Assembly: GCF_029633825.1 (NCBI RefSeq)
Contig: NZ_CP090642.1
Location: 496,001-560,000 of the forward strand
Reading direction: 5' to 3'
DNA length: 64,000 nucleotides
DNA from: Burkholderia contaminans
GTDB lineage: Bacteria > Pseudomonadota > Gammaproteobacteria > Burkholderiales > Burkholderiaceae
The position numbers and the translations under genes are program-made. Below the pieces are notes generated by a model that was given only the letters and a program-made list of their open reading frames with translations, was not told the origin of the DNA and did not search any database. Below, piece by piece: positions 1 through 9,600 of this stretch (within the stretch, counting starts at the first letter, position 1; every line of letters begins with the position of its first letter).

Positions 1-785
1 CGGCCGCGGCGATCGTGCTCGACGCGGACCCGTCGCGGGTCGGCACGGCACTGGCCGCCGCGCTCGGCGTCGGGCTGCTGGCCGGCGCATGGAACGGGCT
101 GCTGGTGGCGTTCGTCGGGATGCAGCCGATCATCGCGACGCTGATCCTGATGGTGGCCGGCCGCGGCGTCGCGCAACTGCTGACGGGCGGCCAGATCATC
201 CCGATCGGCGCGCCCGGCTACCTCGCGCTCGGCGGCGGCTATCTCGCGGCCGCGCCGTGCGCGGTGTGGATCGCGCTGGCGACGATCGCCGCGACCGCGC
301 TGCTGGTGAACCGCACCGCGCTCGGGCTGTTCATCCGTGCGATCGGCGTGAACCCGGTCGCGACACGGCTCGTGGGGTTGCGCTCGGGCGCGATCGTGTT
401 CGGCGTGTACCTGTGCTCGGGCGTGATGTCGGCGCTCGCGGGCATCCTGGCCAGCTCGAACGTGCGCAGCGCCGACGGCAACAACGCGGGGCTGCTGCTC
501 GAACTCGACGCGATCCTCGCGGTGACGCTCGGCGGCACGTCGCTGCTCGGCGGCCGCTTCAGCCTCGCCGGCTCGGTGCTCGGCGCGCTGATCATCCAGA
601 CGCTCACCTACACGACCTATTCGATCGGCGTGCCGCCGGAGGCGACGCTCGTCGTCAAGGCGGTCGTCGTGATCGTCGTGACGCTGATCCAGTCGGACGC
701 GGCGCGCGCGCTGGTCGTCCGGCACGCGTCGCGGCTGCTGTCATCCGCGCGTTCGCGCGCCACCTCCGGAGCGACGCCGCGATGA
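1..785 (+). CDS. ytfT: Sugar ABC transporter permease, YtfT-like (5'-partial)
   Basis: Inner-membrane permease of a ribose/galactofuranose-class (BPD_transp_2) ABC importer, which would pair with the next gene to form the channel. The reading frame is open to the window edge. The first possible start inside is GTG at 15, but family members are about 330-340 residues and only about 260 are present, so the N-terminal helices lie upstream. Visible hallmarks are repeated hydrophobic helices and the family loop LDAILAVTLGGTSLLGGRFS near residue 165, counted from the GTG. The stop TGA overlaps the next ATG (ATGA), so the two permeases are translationally coupled. The ATPase and binding-protein genes should lie just outside the window. 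Sugar specificity is inferred from family resemblance only. Confidence 0.85.
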   Translation, partial: AAAIVLDADPSRVGTALAAALGVGLLAGAWNGLLVAFVGMQPIIATLILMVAGRGVAQLLTGGQIIPIGAPGYLALGGGYLAAAPCAVWIALATIAATALLVNRTALGLFIRAIGVNPVATRLVGLRSGAIVFGVYLCSGVMSALAGILASSNVRSADGNNAGLLLELDAILAVTLGGTSLLGGRFSLAGSVLGALIIQTLTYTTYSIGVPPEATLVVKAVVVIVVTLIQSDAARALVVRHASRLLSSARSRATSGATPR

Positions 786-1870
786 ACCGATTCCTTGGCC
801 GGCTCGCCGATCCGCGCACACTGCCGATCGTCGTGACGGTCGTGCTGTTCGCCGCGCTGTTCGGCTTCGGGTCCGTGACCTACACGGGCTTTTTCTCGAT
901 GCAGGTGCTGACCGGGCTGCTCGTCGACAACGCCTTCCTGCTGATCGTCGCGATCGGGATGACGTTCGTGATCGTGTCGGGCGGGATCGACCTGTCGGTC
1001 GGCTCGGTCGTCGCGCTGACGACGATCTTCTGCGCGGTCGGCGCCGAGCGGCTGCACTGGCCCGTGTGGGTGATCGTGCCGCTGGCGCTCGCGTTCGGCG
1101 CGCTGTACGGCGCGGCGATGGGTGCGTTGATCCATTATTTCCGGCTGCAGCCGTTCATCGTCACGCTGGCCGGGATGTTTCTCGCACGCGGCGCGTGCTT
1201 CCTGATCACGACGCAGTCGATCACGATCAACGAGCCGGTGTTTCATGCGATCGCGGGCTTCAGCGTGCCGGTGGGCGGCGGCACGTTGAGCGCGGGCGCG
1301 TTGATCGCGCTTGCGACGCTGGCCGGCGCGATCTACGTCGCGCATTTCACGCGCTTCGGCCGCAACGTCTACGCGATCGGCGGCAACGAGCGTTCGGCGC
1401 TGCTGATGGGGCTGCCGGTCGCGCGCACGAAGGTCGGCGTGTACGCGCTGAGCGGCTTCTGTTCGGCGCTCGGCGGCGTGGTCTTCACGCTGTACGTGCT
1501 GTCGGGCTACGGGTTGCAGGCACAGGGGATGGAGCTCGACGCGATCGCCGCGACCGTGATCGGCGGCACGCTGCTCACCGGCGGCGTGGGCTACGTGATC
1601 GGCTCGGTGTTCGGGGTCGGCATCCTCGGCACGATCCAGGTGCTGATCACGTTCGACGGCACGTTGAGTTCGTGGTGGACGCGGATCGTGGTCGGCGCGC
1701 TGCTGTGCGTGTTCTGCGTGCTGCAACGGGTGATCGAACGGCACGCGGCGCGGCGGCGCACGGGCGGCACGGGGCTTGGGGCGCCGAGGTCGAAACGGGG
1801 CCCCGCACAGGCGCGGCCGGCATCGCCCGACGAGGATGCCGCGCTGGTTTCGACGATGCGGCGGCTGTAG
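782..1870 (+). CDS. yjfF: Sugar ABC transporter permease, YjfF-like
   Basis: Second permease of the same importer, 362 residues, starting at the ATG that overlaps the upstream stop. The N-terminus (MNRFLGRLADPRTLPIVVTV) leads straight into the first membrane helix. The family signature GGIDLSVGSVVAL lies near residue 65, and ELDAIAATVIGGTLLTGGVG lies near residue 245. About 40 residues after the last helix form a polar, Arg/Pro-rich tail longer than in the E. coli protein, which may be extra cytoplasmic sequence. A much longer same-frame reading begins upstream at 89, but it lies inside the first permease gene and its first 230 residues are Arg-rich shadow sequence, so it was not used. Confidence 0.85.
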   Translation: MNRFLGRLADPRTLPIVVTVVLFAALFGFGSVTYTGFFSMQVLTGLLVDNAFLLIVAIGMTFVIVSGGIDLSVGSVVALTTIFCAVGAERLHWPVWVIVPLALAFGALYGAAMGALIHYFRLQPFIVTLAGMFLARGACFLITTQSITINEPVFHAIAGFSVPVGGGTLSAGALIALATLAGAIYVAHFTRFGRNVYAIGGNERSALLMGLPVARTKVGVYALSGFCSALGGVVFTLYVLSGYGLQAQGMELDAIAATVIGGTLLTGGVGYVIGSVFGVGILGTIQVLITFDGTLSSWWTRIVVGALLCVFCVLQRVIERHAARRRTGGTGLGAPRSKRGPAQARPASPDEDAALVSTMRRL

Positions 1871-2008
1871 CGCGCGCATCGGTCCGCGGGGGCGGCAGCG
1901 GCACGAAGCATCCTGACGCGACGGCGGGCGGTGCCGATGCGCGGGCTGCCGCATCCGGCGGCCCGCCGGTGCCCGATCGGCGCGCGTGCGACGCGGTGGC
2001 CTTTGCTG

Positions 2009-4357
2009 TCAGGCCGATCCGGCTGCGTCGGCTTCGGCGTCGAACGTCGTCGCGGCGCGGCGCGCATGTTTCAGCGAGCCGGCCAGTTTCCCGATCGCGT
2101 CCAGATCGAGCGCATCGAGGTGTTCGCGCACGTCCCGCACGAAGGCCGCGTAATCCGGCTCGTCCGCATACGGGCCGAGCCATTCCTCGATATCGGTCAG
2201 CTGCCCGTTGTCGGCCAGCAGGATCAGCTGGTCGAGCGCATCGTCGGGCGGGCACGGCATCGTGGGCGCGGGGGCGTCCGGCTCGGCCTCGCCGTCCGGA
2301 TGGAACCGCCGGACGAGCTCCGACACCGGCACGAGCGCCTGCCCGACGGCCGGCGCGACGATCGCGAACGAGAATGCCGTGCCGACGCCCGGCTGGCTGG
2401 CGACGGCCAGCTCGCCCCCCATCGCGCCGACGATGCGCTGCGCGATGAACAGGCCGAGCCCAGTGCCGCCGTTCACGGCCTGCACCTGCTGGTACGCGCG
2501 GAAGATGTCGCGGTTTCCGCTGATGTCGATTCCGATGCCCGTATCGGCCACTTCGAACAGCAGGCGCCAGGTGTCGCCTTCGCGCGCGGCATGAATCGAC
2601 AGCGTGACCGTGCCGTCGCGCGTGAACTTCGATGCGTTGGACAGCAGGTTGAGCAGCACCTGCTGCAGCCGCATGCCGTCGATCGACACCGTGCGCGGCA
2701 GCGGCGTGGCCGGCCGGTAGACGAACCGGTTGTCCTGTTGCGCGCACAGCGCGACCGCATAGTGGCCGATGTCGTCGAGCAGGCCGGGCAGGTCGGTGGC
2801 GTCCGGCGTCACGCCGAGCGGCTGCAGCTCGGCCTTCGTGAACGCGAGCAGTTCGTCGATCAGCGTGAGCTGGTAGCGGATGCTGCGGTCGATCGACCGG
2901 ATCAGCCGCGCCTGGCCGCGCGTCGCGCCTTGCAGCAGCAGCTTCGCGTAGCCGTTGATCGTGGACAGCGGCGCGCGCAGGTCGTGGCTGACGTAGCCGA
3001 GCGTCTCGATCTTCTGCTGCATGTGGGTCGTCACCTGTTGCAGCGCGTCGTTGAGCGCGAGCGTGCGTCGTGCGACTTCGTCGCGCAGGCGATCCTGTTC
3101 GGTGAGTTGCCAGTGCTCGAGCCGCTTCCTCGCCTCGGTGCGCTGGCGGCCGACGTGATGGATCCACGCGGCCAGCACCAGCAGGTGCGTGGCGAGCCCG
3201 ACGATCGGGATGACGGGGTTCGGGAAGATGTCGGATTTCAGCCAGGCGAGCGCCGGCGGCAGCGCGTTCATGCCGTCGAGCACGCGGATCAGCATGTTGA
3301 AGGTGGCGATCGCGATGGCGATCAGCATCACGCGGCCGGTCGGCGTCCGGCGGATCGCGAGCAGCAGCGCGAGGCTGATGTTGACGATCGCGGTCAACGC
3401 GTTCAGCCGCAGGCAGAACCACGTGAACGTCAGCAGGTCGCCGCAGGCGGCGCCGATCATGCCGACACCTTCGAGCGCAATGAATGCCATGTAGATCGCG
3501 CGCATCGGCAGCTTTGCCTGCTCGCGCCGGGCGACCATCAGGATGAAGAGGAAGAAGCAGGAAACCGCCAGGTACGCGAAGATCACTTCGCCGCGCGCCG
3601 ACCATTCACGCAGCGCAGGCGGCAACGCCATCGCCAGATAGCCGCGGTAAGCCGCTTCGAACAGCGTCGTGCCCAGCGCCACCGCGGCCAGCACATGAAA
3701 CACGCCGCTGCGTGAAAAGAACCCGATCAGCAGCGCGCACCACATCAGCGCGAGCAGCCCGCCGAAGAAGCCGAAGTCCCACATCGTCGCGCGTCGTTCC
3801 AGCGCATCCCACGCCGCACGCGTGAACGCGGCCGGCGCGAGCCGCATTTCCTTGCGCGATGTGACGCGGATCAGCACGGGGACGCTTTCGCCGGCGCGCA
3901 GCGTGACGTCGAGTGCCGGGTAGCGCGACGATGGCGCGGCAGCATCACCGCCGGGGCCGGCGGCCGGGAAGCGGCTGTCGAGTGCCCACCGGCCGTTGCG
4001 GGCTATATAGAAGTCCGCCTGGTCGACGCGGGCGTCGCGAATCACCAGCACCAGCGGGCGCGCGACATTGTCGCGGTTGGTCAGCGTCGCGCGGATCCAC
4101 CACGCCGATCGCGAGAACTCGACGTTGAACGACGACGTGCCGGCCACCGGCGTGCCATGCGCCGGATCGGCGAGCCGCGCGGCTACCTGATCGGCGGACA
4201 TCGTGGTGCTTGCGTCCTCAAATACCGACACGGCGTCCAGTTGCGCGGGGTTCGGCGCCGACGCGGCGCGCGCCGTCGCGCACATGACGGCCATCGCGAG
4301 CAGAAACAGCAGCACCGCGCGACATCCGGCTGCCCATGCCGCGTGGCGCCTAACCAT
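2009..4357 (-). CDS. 7TM-DISM sensor histidine kinase
   Basis: Membrane-bound sensor kinase of 782 residues. Order of domains: signal/anchor (residues 5-30, ending ATARA), a periplasmic DISMED2-like beta domain (about 40-185), seven membrane helices of the 7TMR-DISM type (about 190-405), a short coiled coil, then HisKA with H458 in YVSHDLRAPL, and HATPase with N574 (LLSNASKF), DTGIGI at 605-610 and GTGLGL at 631-636. All catalytic boxes look intact. A C-terminal tail of about 130 residues is acidic and helical without a recognisable receiver or Hpt histidine. The start chosen is the ATG at 4357, which overlaps the response-regulator stop by 8 bases, so the pair is translationally coupled. The ligand is unknown; DISMED2 folds resemble carbohydrate-binding modules. 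Confidence 0.9.
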   Translation of the reverse strand: MVRRHAAWAAGCRAVLLFLLAMAVMCATARAASAPNPAQLDAVSVFEDASTTMSADQVAARLADPAHGTPVAGTSSFNVEFSRSAWWIRATLTNRDNVARPLVLVIRDARVDQADFYIARNGRWALDSRFPAAGPGGDAAAPSSRYPALDVTLRAGESVPVLIRVTSRKEMRLAPAAFTRAAWDALERRATMWDFGFFGGLLALMWCALLIGFFSRSGVFHVLAAVALGTTLFEAAYRGYLAMALPPALREWSARGEVIFAYLAVSCFFLFILMVARREQAKLPMRAIYMAFIALEGVGMIGAACGDLLTFTWFCLRLNALTAIVNISLALLLAIRRTPTGRVMLIAIAIATFNMLIRVLDGMNALPPALAWLKSDIFPNPVIPIVGLATHLLVLAAWIHHVGRQRTEARKRLEHWQLTEQDRLRDEVARRTLALNDALQQVTTHMQQKIETLGYVSHDLRAPLSTINGYAKLLLQGATRGQARLIRSIDRSIRYQLTLIDELLAFTKAELQPLGVTPDATDLPGLLDDIGHYAVALCAQQDNRFVYRPATPLPRTVSIDGMRLQQVLLNLLSNASKFTRDGTVTLSIHAAREGDTWRLLFEVADTGIGIDISGNRDIFRAYQQVQAVNGGTGLGLFIAQRIVGAMGGELAVASQPGVGTAFSFAIVAPAVGQALVPVSELVRRFHPDGEAEPDAPAPTMPCPPDDALDQLILLADNGQLTDIEEWLGPYADEPDYAAFVRDVREHLDALDLDAIGKLAGSLKHARRAATTFDAEADAAGSA

Positions 4358-5186
4358 CGTGATGGTGCGCCCCGGGTGTGGCGGGCGGGGCATTGACCGC
4401 ATGGCGCTGGCGCCGCCAGTCAGACGGCGTGATGCCGAAGCGTTCGCGGAAGGCGGTGGCGAAGTTGCCGGGCGTGGAAAAGCCGATTTCCTCGGCGATG
4501 TCGCCGATCCCCATCGACGTCTCCGCGAGGAAGTGCATCGCGGCGCGCAGGCGCGTGTCGCGCAGATATTCGAACACGGTCTGGCCGAGATGGTCGCGGA
4601 ATACGCGGGACAGGCGCTTCTCGTGCGTACCGACCTGTCTGGCGAGCGCCTCGAGCGCCGGCGGATGGCGCAGGTCGCGCAGCAGGACCTCGGACGCCGC
4701 GCGCACGAGGGCCGCATCCGGGTTGTCGGGCAGCTCGGGCAGATGCGCGAACGGCTGGCTGCGCCGCGCGCGTTTCAGGTGATTGCGGATCCGGGCCAGC
4801 ACTTCGGTCGGCTCGAACGGCTTGATGATGTAGTCGATCGCGCCGGTTTCGAGCCCCGCGATGCGATCCTCGAGATCGCCCGCGGCCGTCAGGATGATGA
4901 CCGGGATCGATTGCGTCGAAGGCGTCGATGCCAGCAGCCGGCACGCGGCGAAGCCGTCCATGCGCGGCATGCGGACATCCATCAGGATCAGGTCGGGCGC
5001 GATCGCCTGGGCACGGTGATACGCCTGCAGCCCGTCGAACGCGACACTGATCCGGCACCGTGCGGCACGCAGGATTTCCGTGAGGAGCCGCAGGTCGTTC
5101 GGGCGATCGTCGACGACAAGAATATGTGCGTCAGCAAGATCCGGCGTAGGACGAGGCGGCGCCGGACTGGACGAGCGGGATGACAT
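4350..5186 (-). CDS. Response regulator with AraC-type DNA-binding domain
   Basis: Cytoplasmic transcription regulator, 278 residues. The receiver domain (about 20-135) has the acidic pair D26/D27, phospho-acceptor D70 in LILMDVRMP, T100 and K122 (IIKPF). The AraC/XylS double helix-turn-helix spans about 175-265 (VGTHEKRLSRVFRDHLGQTV, then GFSTPGNFATAFRERFG). It is the first gene of the operon and is followed by the kinase with an 8-base overlap, so it is the kinase's cognate partner. The start ATG at 5186 removes a low-complexity upstream extension. The next gene beyond its promoter is the trimeric autotransporter, transcribed away from it, which makes that adhesin a candidate target (inference). 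Confidence 0.88.
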   Translation of the reverse strand: MSSRSSSPAPPRPTPDLADAHILVVDDRPNDLRLLTEILRAARCRISVAFDGLQAYHRAQAIAPDLILMDVRMPRMDGFAACRLLASTPSTQSIPVIILTAAGDLEDRIAGLETGAIDYIIKPFEPTEVLARIRNHLKRARRSQPFAHLPELPDNPDAALVRAASEVLLRDLRHPPALEALARQVGTHEKRLSRVFRDHLGQTVFEYLRDTRLRAAMHFLAETSMGIGDIAEEIGFSTPGNFATAFRERFGITPSDWRRQRHAVNAPPATPGAHHHDG

Positions 5187-5461
5187 GGTTGCGGAAGCGT
5201 TGGAAGGGTGGCCGGTCAGATGATGTGCATCGCGGTCTGCGCGATTGTTGCGAAAAATTATATGCCGACAACAAGTCACATTGTGAGGATTCCGTGCGAC
5301 ATGTGGGGGCTTGTGCGGCGGGGTGTTGCGTGTTTGCCGCCACGGCGTCCGGCCGGACGAAACGGAAGTGGAAAAACATGCCGAACCGGAATTTAATGAT
5401 CGGTCTTTATTGCCGGAATGATTTGGAATAATTTGAATTGGAAGGGATGTGGAATCAGTTT

Positions 5462-5480
5462 GACGTACGTTCAGTACGTC
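5462..5480. promoter_or_regulatory. Inverted repeat GACGTAC-N5-GTACGTC
   Basis: Perfect 7-bp arms separated by five bases, in the AT-richer gap upstream of the response-regulator gene and the adhesin. It looks like a dimeric regulator site; the cognate protein is unknown. Confidence 0.35.
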
Positions 5481-5608
5481 GACACCTTCCATGTAAAGAG
5501 AATGAAGAAATCGCGGGTCTGAGGATTAATTTTTTCTCGATGTCCGGTCGGAATCATGTTAGTCGAGAAATCGCATTTTTCGTTGAAATGTATGAATGTA
5601 AATGCTGT

Positions 5609-5644
5609 CCGCTCCGGAAAAGGATTTTTCCGCTCAGGAAAAGG
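5609..5644. promoter_or_regulatory. Tandem direct repeat, 21-bp period (possible regulator sites)
   Basis: CCGCTCCGGAAAAGG at 5609-5623 recurs as CCGCTCAGGAAAAGG at 5630-5644, with 14 of 15 positions matching. A 21-bp spacing is two helical turns, the geometry typical of AraC- or response-regulator-type tandem sites. Confidence 0.4.
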
Positions 5645-6637
5645 TTCGTTCTGGCGGATGCCAGCACACTAGCCCCGGCGCGGCTGGAATCGGTTCTTTG
5701 AAACGGTCGGGATCGCGCGGATCGCATGCCGAAGTTTCATTCCGATGCAAGCGATACCAATGAGACATTGACCGATGTTCGATTCCAGGATATGGGATGG
5801 CAGCGGCGAACAAATAACTGGCACGAGGGTAATGCAAATTTCATTGTTCATCGAATACGTTGCGATATAAGAGAAATCGGTGAATTCTGGAAAGCAGTTG
5901 GGATGTGGGGCACCTGTCGAGACGAAATTGTCAAGGAAATTCGATCGATTAATTCGGTGCAGGGGTCGTCAGGCAAGTCGTCGATGCTTTCCGGGATTCC
6001 GGAAAAGCGTTTGAATGCCGGACGGAAAAGGGTGAGTGGCTGCGCGTGGGCCGTCCGGGGGTTCGATCCATCGGGGGACGGTCGCGCGCGGCGCGCTCTC
6101 GAATCAGGCGGGTACGAAAACGATGAGCACAACAGGCATGACAGGCCAACGCACCGGTTCGCACGAACCGGCCGCGCATGCTTCAGTCCCGGGGATCGCA
6201 CGGCGCCATCCTCCTTCTCCTCCTGAATGAAACAGGGCGGGCCGCCCCCGGGTGCGGGCCGGCTTTTCGCCTATCCGGCGTCTGAATGACGCTTTCCCAT
6301 GAGATTCGAGGTCGTCGCGGGTTCGGCGCGACGGCGCGCGCGTGCGCGAATGAACTGCACGCCCAGCGCTGGACCGTCGGGCTTGCCGTGTCGGCTTCCA
6401 TGATTCGATAACCGGCGATCGTCGCCTCGCATCGTGTCGACCGGCACGGGCGGCGCGCGATCGCGTGATCGCGATGTCCATCGCGCATGTCGTGCAGCAT
6501 TACCCGGCTGTTTAGTTAGTGATCCAAAGTGAGTTGCGGGGCGTCGCGAGGCGGACGGGAACGTACAGAGGGTGTTCTCGCCGGTCGCCGTGTTCGCCGT
6601 TGCGTCATCCAGCACATGAGAACCGAGGGAAGACAAG

Positions 6638-9600
6638 ATGAACAAGACGTTCAAGTCGATCTGGAACGAAGCATTGGGAGCCTGGGTTGCGGCTTCGGAG
6701 CTTGATCGGGCACGCGGAAAGCGCGTTGCGTCGTCGCGTGGCACGGCGGAGCGTGCCGCCGAAGGGGTGGCTCCGTCGCTCAGGCGGCTCACCCTGCTGA
6801 TGGCGTCCGCGTATCTCGCGCTGTTCCATGCCGGTGCGCATGCGCAGTACAACCCGGATGGCGGTACAGCCACCGGCGGCGTCAGCTCGATCTCGATCGG
6901 CGTCGGGTCGAGCGCCGCGCAGACGAATTCCACCGCGTTGGGCAACCTGGCGACGGCGCAGGGCGTATCGGCCACGGCACTTGGCCCGGGTGCGCACGCG
7001 ATGGCCGACGGTTCGACGGCCGTCGGCATCAACGCGCAGGCGACCGGCGTCAACAGCGCGTCGATGGGCGTGCAGGCGATCGGTTCGGGCGACTACTCGG
7101 TTGCCATCGGCAACCTGTCGAGTGCGACGCAAAGCGGCGCGGTGGCGATGGGCAGCGGGGCGGCCGCGACCGGAGTGTCCGCCATCGGGCTCGGCAACAA
7201 TGCGCTGGCTTCCGGCCAGTACGCGGCCGCGCTCGGCCTTGGGGCGAGCGCGGTCGGGGTCCAGAGCGTCGCGCTCGGCTACGCGTCGCACGCGACCGAT
7301 ACGGGCACGATCGCGATCGGCAACCAGGCGACGAGTTCGGGCGGAGCCGGGGTGGCCGTCGGTAGCGGCGCACTGGTGACCGGCAATTCCGGCGTCGCGA
7401 TGGGCGTCAACAGCGGTGCGAAAGGCACGACGTCGATTGCGATCGGCTGGGGCGGGGTCGCAGGCGTACCGGGCTCAGGCACGCAGTCGCTCGGCACCAG
7501 TTCGATCGCGCTGGGCTCGAATACGACGGCTGGCGCCGATACCTCGATGGCGCTCGGCACGAACACGAAGGCGACGGGTATCAGTTCGATTGCGATGGGC
7601 GTCCAGTCGAGCGCGACGCAGCAGTTCGCGACCGCGCTCGGCAATGCCGCGCTTGCGACCGGCGTGTCGGCGAGCGCACTGGGGGGCGGTGCGACGGCGT
7701 CGGCCACGAATGCGACGGCCATCGGCATCAACAGCGTCGCGGCGGCGGGTTCCACAGTGGCGATCGGCGACAGCAACTCGGTCGCGGCTGCGGCGGGAGC
7801 GGGCTCGATTGCCGGCGGCAACAACTCGAAGGTGCTGGGCGGCAGTGGCGCCGTCGCGCTGGGTCTGGGGCAGACGGTCAGCGGCAACGGTGCGGTGGCG
7901 ATCGGCGACCCGAGCACCGCGATCGGCACCGGTGCGGTCACGGCCGGGGCGAACAACACGGCGAACGGCAACGGCGCGGTCGCCATCGGCAATTCGAACA
8001 TCGCGCAGGGCACCGGTTCGCTCGCGCTCGGCAACACGTCGACGGCCGCGGCGGCCGGTGCGCTGGCGTTCGGCGCGTCGGCCGTGGCAAACAATGCAGG
8101 CGACGTCGCGCTCGGCTCGGGCTCGACGACGGCCGCGCCGAACCCGACCGCCAGCGCGACGATCGGCGGCGTGACGTACACGTTCAACGGTACGAATCCG
8201 ACCAGCGTCGTCAGCGTCGGCGCAGCGGGTACCGAGCGTCAGATCACCAACGTCGCGGCCGGGCGCATCAGTTCGGCGAGCACGGATGCGATCAACGGGT
8301 CGCAGCTCGACGCGACGAATCAGGCGGTGAATTCGCTGTCGACTTCCACGGCGTCGAGTGTCAGCTCGTTGTCGACGGGGGTGTCGTCGCTGTCGACCGG
8401 GTTGTCGTCGGCCAACAGCTCGATCACGTCGCTTTCCACGTCGACGTCGACCGGGATCAGCTCGTTGTCGACGGGATTGAGCTCGACCAATAGCTCGGTG
8501 ACGTCATTGTCGACCTCGACGTCGACGGGGCTGTCGTCGGCCAACAGCGCGATCACGTCGCTGTCGACGTCGACCTCGACCGGCATCAGTTCGCTGTCGA
8601 CGGGGTTGAGTTCGACCAACAGCTCGGTGACGTCGTTGTCCACTTCCACGTCGACCGGATTGTCGTCGGCCAATAGCGCGATTACGTCGCTGTCGACGTC
8701 GACCTCGACCGGGATCAGTTCGTTGTCGACGGGATTGAGCTCGACCAACAGCTCGGTGACGTCGCTGTCGACTTCCACGTCGACCGGATTGTCGTCGGCC
8801 AATAGCTCGATCACGTCGCTGTCGACGTCGACCTCGACCGGCATCAGTTCGCTGTCGACGGGCTTGAGCTCGACCAACAGCTCGGTGACGTCGCTGTCTA
8901 CTTCCACGTCGACCGGGTTGTCGTCGGCCAATAGTGCGATCACGTCGCTGTCGACGTCGACCTCGACCGGCATCAGTTCGCTGTCGACGGGGTTGAGTTC
9001 GACCAACAGCTCGGTGACGTCGTTGTCGACTTCCACGTCGACCGGTCTGTCGTCGGCCAATAGTGCGATCACGTCGCTGTCGACGTCGACCTCGACCGGG
9101 ATCAGTTCGCTGTCGACGGGGTTGAGTTCGACCAACAGCTCGGTGACGTCGTTGTCGACTTCCACGTCGACCGGTCTGTCGTCGGCCAATAGCTCGATCA
9201 CGTCGCTGTCGACGTCGACCTCGACCGGGATCAGCTCGCTGTCCACCGGCTTGAGTTCGACGAACAGCTCGGTGACGTCGCTATCGACTTCGACGTCGAC
9301 GGGCATCAGCTCGCTGTCCACCGGCCTGAGTTCGACGAACAGCACGGTCACATCGCTGTCCACGTCGACCTCGACCGGCATCAGCTCGCTGTCCACCGGC
9401 TTGAGTTCGACGAACAGTTCGATCACGTCGCTGTCGACCGCGACCTCGACGAGCATCGGTTCGCTGTCGACCGGGCTCAGTTCGACGACGAGCTCGATCG
9501 CGTCGCTGTCGACGTCCACCTCGACGACCGTCGGTTCGCTGTCCACCGGGCTGTCGAGCACCAACAGCAACCTGACTTCGCTGTCCACCGCGACGTCGAC

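Larger units (their letters stand above)
5187..6637. other. 1.45-kb intergenic regulatory gap, AT-richer in the middle
   Basis: I see no convincing gene here. Open frames in it have atypical composition, no ribosome site and no recognisable family. The stretch of about 5380-5960 is clearly richer in A/T than its surroundings. It holds a 7-bp inverted repeat at 5462-5480 and two near-identical 15-bp direct repeats 21 bp apart at 5609-5644. The gap separates the divergently transcribed two-component system and autotransporter and must contain both promoters. Confidence 0.6.

Noticed and set aside
89..1870. 593-codon frame overlapping both permeases
   Set aside because: The first 230 codons are Arg-rich shadow sequence inside the first permease gene; the real second permease starts at 782.
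5726..6226. 166-codon frame in the gap before the adhesin
   Set aside because: There is no ribosome site, domain or consistent codon pattern; AT-rich start and GC-rich end suggest random opening.
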